Positions 16,722 through 25,579 of a stretch of 64,000 nucleotides of DNA are shown in pieces. The position numbers were made by a program, and so were the translations under genes. Within the stretch, counting starts at the first letter, position 1. Every line of letters begins with the position of its first letter. The stretch spans positions 186,001 to 250,000 of the forward strand of contig NZ_JAHWGP010000004.1 in NCBI RefSeq assembly GCF_020873915.1, given 5' to 3'. The DNA comes from Streptomyces sp. DH5 (GTDB lineage Bacteria > Actinomycetota > Actinomycetes > Streptomycetales > Streptomycetaceae). The notes beneath the pieces are model-generated. The model made no database searches. It was given only the letters and a program-made list of their open reading frames with translations, and was not told the DNA's origin.

Positions 16722-19379
16722 ATGGATCTTCGACTGCCCGGAGTGCGGTGGCTGCGGTCACGGCGGCCGCGACGGACGGCCGCCGCCGCGGCCGCCGTCG
16801 TCGTGCTCGCCGGTGCCGGCACCTGGACCGCCGTCGCCTCGGACGACGCACCCCCGGTCCGCCGCGCCGACCGGGTCATGGACATGGAGGGCGGGGTGCG
16901 CATCGACACCTCGTACTTCACCGCCGGACCCGAAGGACGCCGCCCGGCCGTCCTGCTCGGACACGGTTTCGGTGGCAGCAAGGAGGACGTGCGGCAGCAG
17001 GCCGAGGAACTCGCCCGCGACGGGTACGCGGTCCTCACCTGGTCCGCCCGCAGCTTCGGCAGGTCCACCGGGAAGATCGGGCTGAACGACCCCGGGGGCG
17101 AGGTCGCCGACGTCTCCCGGCTGATCGACTGGCTCGCCGGCCGGCCCGAGGTGCGGCTCGACAAGGACGGCGACCCGCGCGTCGGAATGGCCGGCGGCTC
17201 CTACGGAGGTGCCGTCGCCCTGCTGACCGCCGGGCACGACGACCGGGTCGACGCCATCGCCCCCGCCATCACCTACTTCGACCTCGCCGACGCACTGTTC
17301 CCCGGCGGGGTGTTCAAGAAGCTGTGGGCGGGCATCTTCGTCAACTCCGGCGGCGGCTGCGAGAAGTTCGAGCCCGCACTGTGCGAGATGTACGAGCGGG
17401 TCGCCGAGTCCGGCGTCCCGGACGCCGAGGCACGCGCACTCCTCGAGGCGCGCTCCCCGTCCGCCGTCGCCGACCGCATCGACGTGCCCACCCTCCTCCT
17501 CCAGGGCCAGTCGGACTCCCTCTTCCCGCTCGGCCAGGCCGACGCCGCCGCACAGGCGATCCGCGCCAACGGCGCCCCCGTGGGCGTCGACTGGATCGCC
17601 GGCGGACACGACGGCGGCGACCCGGAGACCGCACGGGTGCGGCAGCGCGTGAACGCCTGGTTCGACCGCTACCTGAAGGACGACGAGGGCGCCGACACCG
17701 GCCCCGCCTTCCGCGTCACCCGCACCGGGGGCGTCGACTCCACCGACGGCCAGGCCGTGCTGAACGGCGCGAGCGCCGACCGCTACCCGGGACTCGACAG
17801 CGGCGGCACGGCCGTCCCGCTCACCGGACGCGACGAGCAGAGCTTCGCCAACCCGGCCGGCGGAGGCCCGCCCGCCGTCTCCGCCCTGCCCGGCCTCGGC
17901 GGCTCCGGCGGACTCGCCCAGCTGTCCTCGCTCGGCATCGGCATCTCCCTCGACTTCCCCGGCCAGCACGCCCGCTTCGAGTCCGTCCCGGTCAGCGGCG
18001 ACCTGCGGATCACCGGCTCGCCGACCGTCACCGTGCGCGTGCGGTCCACCAGCGACGACGCCGTCCTCTTCGCCAAGGTGTACGACGTCGGCCCGGACGG
18101 ACGGCAGCAGGTGCTGCCCTCGCAGCTCGTCGCCCCCGTCCGCGTCGAGGACGCCAGGGCCGGCAAGGACGTGACGCTCACCCTGCCCGCCGTCGACCAC
18201 GAGATCGAGGACGGCCACCGGCTGCGCCTGGTCCTCGCCTCCACCGACCTCGGCTACGCCACCCCGTCCGCCCCGGCGACGTACACCGTCTCCCTGAAGA
18301 GCGACCTCACCGTGCCCACCGCGCCCGGCGTGACCACCGCCGCCGCGCCGCTGCCCGCGTGGGTGGTGTGGCTGCCGGCCGCCGGCGCGCTGATCGCCCT
18401 CGGCCTGCTGCTGACCGGCCGCCGCCGCACCACCGCCCCGGCGCCCGACCCCGCACTCGCCGACGTGCCCCTGCAGATCACCGGCCTGAGCAAGCGGTAC
18501 GCCCGCTCCTTGGACCGGTACGCCGTGCGGGAGCTGTCGTTCCGCGTCGAGAAGGGCCAGGTCCTCGGACTGCTCGGCCCGAACGGCGCAGGCAAGACGA
18601 CCACCCTGCGCATGCTCATGGGCCTCATCGGACCCGACGACGGTGAGATCCGCGTCTTCGGCCACGCCATCCGCCCCGGCGCCCCGGTCCTCTCCCGGGT
18701 CGGCGCCTTCGTCGAGGGCGCCGGCTTCCTGCCGCACCTGTCCGGCCGGGAGAACCTGGAGCTGTACTGGCGGGCCACCGGCCGCCCGCCGCGGGACGCC
18801 CACCTGGACGAGGCCCTGGAGATCGCCGGCCTCGGGGACGCGCTCGCCCGCGCGGTGCGCACCTACTCCCAGGGCATGCGTCAGCGCCTCGCCATCGCCC
18901 AGGCCATGCTGGGCCTGCCCGACCTGCTCATCCTCGACGAACCGACCAACGGCCTCGACCCGCCACAGATCCGCGAGATGCGCGAGGTGATGATCCGGTA
19001 CGCGGCCGCCGGACGCACGGTGATCGTCTCCAGCCACCTGCTGTCGGAGGTCGAGCAGTCCTGCACCCACCTCGTGGTCATGGACCGCGGACGGCTCGTC
19101 CAGGCGGGCCCGGTGCAGGAGATCGTCGGCTCCGGCGACACCCTGCTGGTCGGCACCGTCACGCCCGTGGAGGAGCCGGTCGCCGAGAAGATCGCCGCGC
19201 TGCCCGGCGTCGCCTCGGCCGTCCGCACCGACGAGGGACTGCTGGTCCGGCTCGGCGCCGACGGCACCGCCCCGCGCCTGATCGCCGAACTGGTCCGGCT
19301 GGACGTGCCCGTGGCGTCGGTCGGCCCGCACCGCCGCCTCGAGGACGCCTTCCTCACCCTGATCGGAGGTTCCGCATGA
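16722..19379 (+). CDS. fusion of secreted-type alpha/beta hydrolase (CocE/X-Pro peptidase-like) and ABC transporter ATPase
   Basis: An 885-residue two-part protein. Residues 1–45 hold a basic leader and a hydrophobic helix. A hydrolase of the CocE/X-Pro dipeptidyl-peptidase type follows, with LLGHGFGGSKED, nucleophile elbow GMAGGSYGGA (Ser near 160), and His in GGHDGGD, then a beta-rich C-terminal domain to about 540. A second helix (WVVWLPAAGALIALGLLL, about 548–566) precedes a complete ABC ATPase from about 585: Walker A LLGPNGAGKTTT, signature YSQGMRQRLA, Walker B DLLILDEPTNGLDP, H-loop SSHLLSEVE. The topology puts the hydrolase outside and the ATPase inside. The permease follows with ATGA overlap. 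A start without clear ribosome site suggests leaderless translation. Confidence 0.9.
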   Translation: MDLRLPGVRWLRSRRPRRTAAAAAAVVVLAGAGTWTAVASDDAPPVRRADRVMDMEGGVRIDTSYFTAGPEGRRPAVLLGHGFGGSKEDVRQQAEELARDGYAVLTWSARSFGRSTGKIGLNDPGGEVADVSRLIDWLAGRPEVRLDKDGDPRVGMAGGSYGGAVALLTAGHDDRVDAIAPAITYFDLADALFPGGVFKKLWAGIFVNSGGGCEKFEPALCEMYERVAESGVPDAEARALLEARSPSAVADRIDVPTLLLQGQSDSLFPLGQADAAAQAIRANGAPVGVDWIAGGHDGGDPETARVRQRVNAWFDRYLKDDEGADTGPAFRVTRTGGVDSTDGQAVLNGASADRYPGLDSGGTAVPLTGRDEQSFANPAGGGPPAVSALPGLGGSGGLAQLSSLGIGISLDFPGQHARFESVPVSGDLRITGSPTVTVRVRSTSDDAVLFAKVYDVGPDGRQQVLPSQLVAPVRVEDARAGKDVTLTLPAVDHEIEDGHRLRLVLASTDLGYATPSAPATYTVSLKSDLTVPTAPGVTTAAAPLPAWVVWLPAAGALIALGLLLTGRRRTTAPAPDPALADVPLQITGLSKRYARSLDRYAVRELSFRVEKGQVLGLLGPNGAGKTTTLRMLMGLIGPDDGEIRVFGHAIRPGAPVLSRVGAFVEGAGFLPHLSGRENLELYWRATGRPPRDAHLDEALEIAGLGDALARAVRTYSQGMRQRLAIAQAMLGLPDLLILDEPTNGLDPPQIREMREVMIRYAAAGRTVIVSSHLLSEVEQSCTHLVVMDRGRLVQAGPVQEIVGSGDTLLVGTVTPVEEPVAEKIAALPGVASAVRTDEGLLVRLGADGTAPRLIAELVRLDVPVASVGPHRRLEDAFLTLIGGSA

Positions 19380-20269
19380 GCACGCTCACCGAGCGGAACG
19401 AACCCGCCGGGCCGGCCGCCCGCCCCGCCGAGGTTGCCGACGGTTACCGCGCGGGCCGCACCCTGCCCCTGCGGGTGGAGCTGGCCCGCCAGCTCAAGCG
19501 CCGCCGCACCTACGTCATGGGCGCGGTCCTCGCCCTGCTGCCGTTCGTGCTGGTGGTCGCCTTCGCCATCGGCGGCGAACCGGACCGGCCCGGCGGCCGG
19601 GTGAACCTGATGGACACGGCCACCGCGTCCGGCGCCAACTTCGCCGCCGTGAACCTGTTCGTGTCGGCGGGCTTCCTGCTGGTCATCCCCGTCGCCCTGT
19701 TCTGCGGGGACACCGTCGCCTCGGAGGCCGGCTGGTCCTCCCTGCGCTACCTGCTCGCCGCGCCCGTGCCCCGGATGCGGCTGCTGTGGTCCAAGCTGAT
19801 CGTCGGACTGGGGCTGAGCCTCGCCGCGATGGTGCTGCTGCCGGTCGTCGCGCTCGCCGTCGGCACCGTCGCCTACGGCTGGGGCCCACTGCGGATCCCC
19901 ACCGGCGGGGCGCTCGACCCGGGCACCGCGGCACAACGGCTCGTGATCGTCGTGGCGTACCTGTTCGTGTCGCAACTGGTCACCGCCGCCCTGGCGTTCT
20001 GGCTGTCCACCCGCACCGACGCCCCACTGGGCGCGGTCGGCGGAGCCGTCGGCCTGACCATCGTCGGCAATGTGCTGGACGCCGTCACCGCGCTCGGCGA
20101 CTGGCGTCACTTCCTGCCCGCGCACTGGCAGTTCGCCTGGGCCGACGCCGTCCAGCCCAGCCCGGAGTGGTCCGGCATGATCCAGGGCGCGGCGGTGTCC
20201 GTGACGTACGCGCTCGTGCTGTTCGCGCTGGCGTTCCGCGGTTTCGTGCGCAAGGACGTCGTGTCGTGA
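19376..20269 (+). CDS. ABC-2 type transporter permease
   Basis: A 297-residue protein with six likely membrane helices, the first after a basic segment (LARQLKRRRTYVMGAVLALL) and the last just before the C-terminus (ALVLFALAFRGFVRKDV). The large external loop after helix 1 is typical of ABC-2 exporters. The ATG overlaps the stop of the hydrolase–ATPase gene, so the two should form one exporter. The substrate is unknown; the fused exported hydrolase may process it or act on a peptide outside. Short direct repeats of CGTGTCGTGAC surround the stop codon. Confidence 0.85.
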   Translation: MSTLTERNEPAGPAARPAEVADGYRAGRTLPLRVELARQLKRRRTYVMGAVLALLPFVLVVAFAIGGEPDRPGGRVNLMDTATASGANFAAVNLFVSAGFLLVIPVALFCGDTVASEAGWSSLRYLLAAPVPRMRLLWSKLIVGLGLSLAAMVLLPVVALAVGTVAYGWGPLRIPTGGALDPGTAAQRLVIVVAYLFVSQLVTAALAFWLSTRTDAPLGAVGGAVGLTIVGNVLDAVTALGDWRHFLPAHWQFAWADAVQPSPEWSGMIQGAAVSVTYALVLFALAFRGFVRKDVVS

Positions 20270-20297
20270 CGAGGCGGGACGTGGTGTCGTGACCCCC

Positions 20298-20322
20298 GGC
20301 CCGCGCGCCCGTCGCGCGGGCC
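20298..20322 (+). terminator. hairpin after the ABC exporter operon
   Basis: GGCCCGCGCG and its complement form a perfect 10-bp stem with a 5-base loop 28 bp past the permease stop. It lacks a T-run. Confidence 0.6.
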
Positions 20323-20443
20323 AACCGGGTGAACCTGCGCAACCGATTCCGTGGAGCCGGGTTGATGAAGGAGTAGGCCATGCGGCAGCGGAGGGCCAGA
20401 ACGCGTGGCCGCTCCCGATTCTCCAAGCAGGAAGACAACCACA

Positions 20444-21382
20444 TTGCGACAGACCCTGAGCAGGGGAGTGTTCGTGGCGGCCGCCACCGCCACGGGCATT
20501 CTGTCCCTGTACGGAACCCCCGCCCTCGCCGACTCGTTCGCGGGGGGCGGTGCCGAGGACTCTCCCGGTGTGCTGTCCGGGAACAACGTGCAGGCACCGG
20601 TCCACGTGCCCGTCAACGCGTGCGGCAACACCGTGACGGGGATCGGCGCCTTCAACGAGGCGTCCGACAACACGTGCGTCAACACGTCCGAGGGCGGCAG
20701 GCACGGTGACGGCGCGCACGCCGCCGGCGGCACCAAGGGCTCGCCCGGTGTGGCCTCCGGGAACAACGTGCAGGCACCGGTCCACGTGCCGGTCAACGCC
20801 TGCGGCAACAACGTCACGGCGGTCGGCGCGTTCAACGAGGCGTCCGACAACACCTGTGCCAACACCTCCGGCGGAGACCACTCCCAGAAGTCCGCGGACC
20901 GTTCGACGGACGCGCACAAGGAGTCCCCGCAGCACGGGTCCGGCACCTCGCACCACGAGGCCGGCACCTCGCACCACGAGTCCGGTGGCGCGCACGCCGT
21001 GGGCGCCGCCAAGGGCTCACCCGGCGTGCTCTCCGGCAACGTGATCCAGGCACCCGTCGACCTGTCGCTGAACGCCTGCGGCAACAACGTCGACCTCGTG
21101 GGCCTGTTCAACGACGCGAGCGACAACACCTGCGTCAACGAGGCGGGTCACAAGGAGGAGAAGGAGAAGGAGAAGGACAAGGAGACGCCCGAGCCTCCCA
21201 CCAAGGTGAAGACGCCCCCGACGCGGGGCGAGGAGCCGCCGGCCGAGCAGGTGCACGGCAATCCGCCGCACCTGGCGGAGACCGGCACCGACGGCATGCT
21301 GGCCGCCTCGGCCGCCGGCGCGGCGCTGCTCACGGGCGGCGCGATGCTCTACCGCCGCAGCCGCGTCGGGGCCCGCCGCTAG
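20444..21382 (+). CDS. long chaplin with three chaplin domains and a LAETG sorting signal
   Basis: A 312-residue secreted surface protein. I choose the TTG at 20444 because GGAAG lies just upstream and the protein then begins with a normal signal peptide (MRQTLSRGVFVAA... ending PALA). Three chaplin domains follow, each with SPGV, VQAP or IQAP, VNACGN or LNACGN and SDNTC motifs and two Cys. A His-rich linker (SHHEAGTSHHESGG) separates domains 2 and 3. After a Lys/Glu stretch and a Pro-rich spacer comes LAETG, a hydrophobic helix and a basic tail, the signal for a class E sortase. Chaplins assemble into amyloid-like fibres on aerial hyphae and spores; long ones are wall-anchored. Characterised long chaplins have two domains, so three is unusual. 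Confidence 0.92.
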   Translation: MRQTLSRGVFVAAATATGILSLYGTPALADSFAGGGAEDSPGVLSGNNVQAPVHVPVNACGNTVTGIGAFNEASDNTCVNTSEGGRHGDGAHAAGGTKGSPGVASGNNVQAPVHVPVNACGNNVTAVGAFNEASDNTCANTSGGDHSQKSADRSTDAHKESPQHGSGTSHHEAGTSHHESGGAHAVGAAKGSPGVLSGNVIQAPVDLSLNACGNNVDLVGLFNDASDNTCVNEAGHKEEKEKEKDKETPEPPTKVKTPPTRGEEPPAEQVHGNPPHLAETGTDGMLAASAAGAALLTGGAMLYRRSRVGARR

Positions 21383-21433
21383 CCGCGCACCGGGTTCCGG
21401 ACCCGCCCCGTCCGGCACCCGCACCCTCCCTGA

Positions 21434-21471
21434 GAAGCGTCCCCCGGACCTCCCGGTCCGGGGGACGCTTC
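21434..21471. terminator. bidirectional terminator between long chaplin and FAD oxidoreductase
   Basis: A perfect 17-bp stem (GAAGCGTCCCCCGGACC and complement) with a TCCC loop lies between the convergent stops at 21382 and 21486. It ends in a GA/TC-rich flank usable in both directions. Confidence 0.8.
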
Positions 21472-21485
21472 GTCGTACCCTGCCG

Positions 21486-22754
21486 TCAGCCGCGCACCGG
21501 CGACGGCGCCCCGCTGCGGTTGCCGCTGCCCGGGACGGGGACCGTGCCGCGCACCGGTGTCGAACCGATCCGCCGTCGCACCCCCTGGACCAGCGTGGAC
21601 GCCGTGTACGTCGCGCCGTGCACGAAACGCATCGCCGGGCCGAACCCGGACGCGGTCACCAGACCGGCCAGGAACAGACCCGGGTGCGAGGACTCGAAGC
21701 CGTGGCCGACCGCGGGCGAGCCGTCGGGCAGCGCCGCCATCGAGCCGCGCAGCTCGGCGGAGAGCAGGCCGAGCCGGTCGCGGTACGCCTTGAACCCGGT
21801 GGCGGCGATGACGTGCTCGGTCTCCAGGCTGCGCCGGGCACCCCGGTGGTCGGTCAGGTCCAGCCGCAGCCCGCCCGGCACCGCGGCGGCCGCCGTCACC
21901 TCGTGGCCCGGCAGCAGGTCCACCGCCCGCTCCACCCGGTCCCGCACCCACCAGGCCCCCGCCGGACCCAGCGCCGTGGCCGCGATCCGGGTACGGGTCG
22001 CCTCCGGCAGCCGCCGGAACAGGCCCGGACGCTCGGAGTAGAACCAGTTCCGCCAGCCGGGACCCAGCCCGCTGTGCGGCGAGCGGGCCGACTGCCACCG
22101 GGAACGCTCCAGCGGGGGCGGCACGTCGTTCCACCGCAGCCGCTCCGCCCGCGCCAGCACCCGTACCCGCGTGCCCTGTTCGGCGAGGAGCGCGGCCGTC
22201 TCCAGCGCCGCCTGACCGCCGCCGACCACCGTGACGTCCTTGCCCTGGAAGTGGCCCAGGTCGCTGTGGTGGCTGCTGTGCGTCACCAGCGTGGGGTGCA
22301 GCCCGCGCAGGGTCGCCGGCACCTCGATGAACGGCATCACCCCCACCGCCAGCGCCACCGTCCGCGCCCGCAGCGTCTCCCCGTCCTCGGTGACGGCCGT
22401 GAAGCCGCCGGCATCGTGCGCCACCCGCGCGATCATGCGTTCGTCCACCGCCGGACCGGCGTTGCGGGCGAACCACAGGCCGTACGAGGCGAACGCCTCC
22501 ACCGGGATCGGCTCCGCGTGACGCGCCGTCATGCCCTGCTCGGCGCAGTACGCCTCCAGCGTCCACCGCCCGGCCGGATCGGACAGGTTGGACGCCCACG
22601 GCTCCGACTTCAGGAACATGCCGCCGGGCATGTGGTCCCGCCAGGACGCCATGGGCCGGCCGAACACACGCAGGTCCAGTCCGGCCGCCGCCGCGTGGGA
22701 CGCGATCGACAGACCGTAGGGACCCGCGCCCACCACCAGAAGGTCGTACGTCAT
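21486..22754 (-). CDS. FAD/NAD(P)-binding oxidoreductase (lysine/ornithine N-monooxygenase-like)
   Basis: A 422-residue flavoprotein with the FAD fingerprint LLVVGAGPYGLSIASHA at the N-terminus, a second nucleotide-binding motif VTVVGGGQAALETAALL near residue 175 and the ATGFKAY element near residue 325. This is the pattern of class B flavin monooxygenases and ornithine hydroxylase relatives. The start at 22754 overlaps the ATP-grasp gene's stop (ATGA), which rules out the longer upstream reading. The substrate is unknown; coupling to an ATP-grasp ligase suggests oxidation of an amino-acid-derived or surface compound. The C-terminus after about 390 is low-complexity. Confidence 0.85.
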   Translation of the reverse strand: MTYDLLVVGAGPYGLSIASHAAAAGLDLRVFGRPMASWRDHMPGGMFLKSEPWASNLSDPAGRWTLEAYCAEQGMTARHAEPIPVEAFASYGLWFARNAGPAVDERMIARVAHDAGGFTAVTEDGETLRARTVALAVGVMPFIEVPATLRGLHPTLVTHSSHHSDLGHFQGKDVTVVGGGQAALETAALLAEQGTRVRVLARAERLRWNDVPPPLERSRWQSARSPHSGLGPGWRNWFYSERPGLFRRLPEATRTRIAATALGPAGAWWVRDRVERAVDLLPGHEVTAAAAVPGGLRLDLTDHRGARRSLETEHVIAATGFKAYRDRLGLLSAELRGSMAALPDGSPAVGHGFESSHPGLFLAGLVTASGFGPAMRFVHGATYTASTLVQGVRRRIGSTPVRGTVPVPGSGNRSGAPSPVRG

Positions 22755-24022
22755 CAGCTGCTCGCTTTCTCGTTGTCGGTCAGGGAGGCCGAAGAGGCCG
22801 GGGGCCTTGCCGGCGTCGTGGCCGGGCGCGGTGCCGGCACCGGGGCCGCCGGGCCCAGCCGCTGCCGCAGCCGGCCGGACACATGGCGGGCCCACAGGCC
22901 CCACATCGCCCATCCGGGAGCGCGGTCGTCCCGGGCGTACCAGGCCAGTTCGCGCCCGCCGGGTGCCGTGCGCAGCGCGGCGAACGGCGCGTAGTTCTCC
23001 ACCACGAACGCCCGCCCGGCCACCGGATCCCCCTCCGGAAGCGGACGTCCCGTCAGATCCAGGTGCAGGGCGCGTACGACGTCCACCCCCGCGCTGTCCG
23101 CGAACAACCGGAACTGGGCGCCGGGGCGCGGATTGAAGTCGAGGAGGTGGTAGCGGCCGGTCGAGCCGCAGCGGCGGAAGTCGAGGTCGAGGACACCGCG
23201 GTAGCCGAGCGCGTCGGTGACGCGTTCGGCGAGCGCGACCACCTCGGCGTTGGGCGTCCAGTGGCCGACCGCGGTCAGTCCCGCGCCCCGCGGCCAGGAC
23301 AGCCGCTTGCGGCCGGGGCCGCCCGCGCGGACGAGTCCCGTGCCGTCGGCGTAGCCGTGGAAGAACCAGTCACGGTCCTCGCCCGGCGGCAGGTACGCCT
23401 GGAGCAGCAGCGGGCTGCCCGCCTCGGCGGTGCGCGCGTGCAGTTCCCGGGCCTGCCGGTCGGAGTGCACCAGCAGGGTGCTGCGCAGCCCGCTGCCCGG
23501 CGGGAGCAGCCAGGGCCGGCTCCACTTCGCGACCAGCGGGAAGCCGAGCCGCCGCGCGTCGTCGGCCGCGGCGCCGGGGCTGTTTGGGACGAGCGTCGTG
23601 GGGTGCGGGATGCCGGCGGACGCGCACACGGCGGCCAGTCGGGCCTTGTCGGCGACCCGCTCCGGCAGCGCGGCGGGCATCTCGGGCAGCAGGTAGGACG
23701 GCGTGAGGTCCTCGCGCAGGCGGGCCGCGGCGATCGCGGTGGCGTCGTCCATCGGGATCAGCACGGCCGGACGCCCCACCTGCCCGGCCACCCGGCGCAG
23801 CACGGCGAGGATCTCGTCCGCGGACGCCCCCGGTGCCGGCGGGGGATGGATGCGGCGGACGTAGCGCGAGCGCCCCACGGGACTTCCCGCGCAGTCGGCG
23901 ACGACGTGCACGTCCACACCGGCCCGCCCGAGCGACCGTACGGCGCCCAGCGTTCCGTGGTGAAAGGGATTCCGGTCGATCCGCAGAACTACGGCGGGAA
24001 CTCCGGTGTCAAGCAATGACAC
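22754..24022 (-). CDS. ATP-grasp domain protein
   Basis: A 422-residue ATP-grasp enzyme. The N-terminal part (VVLRIDRNPFHHGTLGAVRSLG, then VHVVADCAG) is a carbamoyl-phosphate-synthase-like Rossmann domain. DKARLAAVCASAGIPHPTT and GFPLVAKWSRP form the ATP-binding core, and LDLDFRR with LLDFNPRPGAQFRLF supplies metal-binding residues. Such enzymes ligate a carboxylate to an amine or thiol using ATP. The C-terminal region is Pro/Ala-rich. It heads a two-gene operon, ending in ATGA overlap with the flavoprotein. It lies divergent from the secreted glycosidase at 24192. The substrate cannot be deduced; a role in surface-polymer modification is only suggested by the neighbours. Confidence 0.85.
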   Translation of the reverse strand: MSLLDTGVPAVVLRIDRNPFHHGTLGAVRSLGRAGVDVHVVADCAGSPVGRSRYVRRIHPPPAPGASADEILAVLRRVAGQVGRPAVLIPMDDATAIAAARLREDLTPSYLLPEMPAALPERVADKARLAAVCASAGIPHPTTLVPNSPGAAADDARRLGFPLVAKWSRPWLLPPGSGLRSTLLVHSDRQARELHARTAEAGSPLLLQAYLPPGEDRDWFFHGYADGTGLVRAGGPGRKRLSWPRGAGLTAVGHWTPNAEVVALAERVTDALGYRGVLDLDFRRCGSTGRYHLLDFNPRPGAQFRLFADSAGVDVVRALHLDLTGRPLPEGDPVAGRAFVVENYAPFAALRTAPGGRELAWYARDDRAPGWAMWGLWARHVSGRLRQRLGPAAPVPAPRPATTPARPPASSASLTDNEKASS

Positions 24023-24191
24023 GCGTTCTCACTTTCCTCTGGCATCAGCTCACCCGCACGGTGCATCGCGGCGCTCGAAAGCCGCAGTGACAGTGGCGGC
24101 GTCTGATTTCTTATGACTGACTTCATATGACTGTTCGTCAACGGCGAGACATCAGGCAGCAGGCTGACGAGAGCGAAAAGAGGAGCAGCCA

Positions 24192-25523
24192 ATGGCCCCA
24201 CAGCACAGGCGGGTCCGGACCCGCACCATGGCCGTGGGCGCGGCGGCGTTCGTCGTGTCGGCCGCTCTGGCGGCCGGCCCCACGGCGGGGGCGGTGGGGG
24301 CCGACGGCTCCCGCCCCGTGCTGCCGGGAACGACGGAGCCCGCCGCGCGGGCCGTCCCGACGCCCCCCGTCCCCACGCCCGGCATCTCCGCCCCGGAGAT
24401 CCCGCGACTCCCCGGGTTCCCTGAGATCCCCGCGATCCCGGGGCTGCCGGTGCTCCACCCGCCGGCGCCGGCCCCGTCGTCCGCCCCGCCGCGGGACGGC
24501 GGTGTGCCGGCCTTCGGCGCCTTCCTCGCCTCCGACGAACGCGGCGTGGCCCGCATGGAGGAGCTCAGCCGCTGGCTGGGCGGCGCGGAGCTGCGCGTCG
24601 GCCACACCTACCTGCCCGGCAACCGCTGGAGCGACATCGAGGGCGACGTCCGGTTCCTGGAGGCGTGGGCGCGCTGGCGCAACGCCGACGACGACCGGAT
24701 GCTCGTCCTCAACGTGCCCCTGCAGGAACGCAACGAGGCAGGCGTCTCCGACGAGGACGTCCGCCGGCTGCTGCGACGGGGCGCCGCGGGTGAGTTCGAC
24801 CACCACTTCCGTGCCCTCGCCGAGCGGCTCGTCGACCTGAAGGTGCCGGACACCGTCCTGGTGCTCGGCTGGGAGATGAACGGCGTCACCTACACCCACC
24901 GGTGCGGACCCGACCCGCAGGCGTGGAAGGAGTACTGGAACCGCATCGTCGCGACCATGCGCGCGGTGCCCGGGCAGGAATTCAAGTTCGACTTCACCCC
25001 GAGCCGCGGCCGGGACGCCGTCCCCTGGACGGAGTGCTACCCCGGGGACGACACCGTCGACATCGTCGGAATGGATTCCTACGACCAGCCGGCCGGGATG
25101 TCCTTCGACGAACAGGTCAGGGAACCCTACGGACTCCAGGCGCACGTCGATTTCGCCAAGGCGCACGGCAAACCCATTTCCTACCCGGAATGGGGACTCT
25201 TCCGCAACGGCGACAACCCCGAGTACATGCGGCGCATGCTCGCCTGGATGGACGAGCACCGGCCGCTCTACAACACGGTGACCGACTACTGCCCGCACGG
25301 GGTGTGGCAGTGCGACGACAACCCCGGATCGTCCCGCGTCTACAAGAGCGTGCTCCAGGGACGCACCCACGACTCCGACCCCGACGCCACTCCGGCACCG
25401 TCCGCGCCGCCCGGGGAACTGCCCCCCGACACCTGCTCGCCGCTGGACCTGGGCGGCCTGGTGGAGTACTGGCTGGGCGGGAGGCTCTGCCTCCGCTTCG
25501 ACTGGTGGTCGCGCGGCCGCTAG
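24192..25523 (+). CDS. secreted glycoside hydrolase, GH26-like
   Basis: A 443-residue exported protein. It has a signal peptide (RRVRTRTMAVGAAAFVVSAA), a Pro-rich linker to about residue 100, and a TIM-barrel-like catalytic domain. The acid/base Glu is likely in LGWEMNGV (about 227) and the nucleophile in SYPEWGLF (about 332), with a DIVGMDSYD strand between; this fits family GH26 (mannanases and related). A GAGGAG ribosome site precedes the ATG. It probably cuts a beta-linked polysaccharide outside the cell. It stands alone on the plus strand inside the exopolysaccharide locus, so it may trim or release the polymer made there. Confidence 0.82.
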   Translation: MAPQHRRVRTRTMAVGAAAFVVSAALAAGPTAGAVGADGSRPVLPGTTEPAARAVPTPPVPTPGISAPEIPRLPGFPEIPAIPGLPVLHPPAPAPSSAPPRDGGVPAFGAFLASDERGVARMEELSRWLGGAELRVGHTYLPGNRWSDIEGDVRFLEAWARWRNADDDRMLVLNVPLQERNEAGVSDEDVRRLLRRGAAGEFDHHFRALAERLVDLKVPDTVLVLGWEMNGVTYTHRCGPDPQAWKEYWNRIVATMRAVPGQEFKFDFTPSRGRDAVPWTECYPGDDTVDIVGMDSYDQPAGMSFDEQVREPYGLQAHVDFAKAHGKPISYPEWGLFRNGDNPEYMRRMLAWMDEHRPLYNTVTDYCPHGVWQCDDNPGSSRVYKSVLQGRTHDSDPDATPAPSAPPGELPPDTCSPLDLGGLVEYWLGGRLCLRFDWWSRGR

Positions 25524-25551
25524 GGCGGACCGTGCCCGGGCCGGGGGGACG

Positions 25552-25570
25552 CGGGCCGTCCCGGCCCGCA
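25552..25570. terminator. small hairpin between convergent genes
   Basis: GCGGGCC and GGCCCGC form a 7-bp stem with a GTCCC loop between the glycosidase stop and the stop of the chain-length gene. It could serve both directions. Confidence 0.45.
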
Positions 25571-25579
25571 ACACCGCCG

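Noticed and set aside
16758-19331. 857-codon minus-strand frame opposite the hydrolase–ABC fusion
   Set aside because: Antisense shadow; the plus strand holds complete ABC and hydrolase motifs.
20281-20330. CGTGAC near 20289 as a BldN promoter for the long chaplin
   Set aside because: At 16-bp spacing the partner reads CGTCGC inside the terminator hairpin, which is too weak a match.
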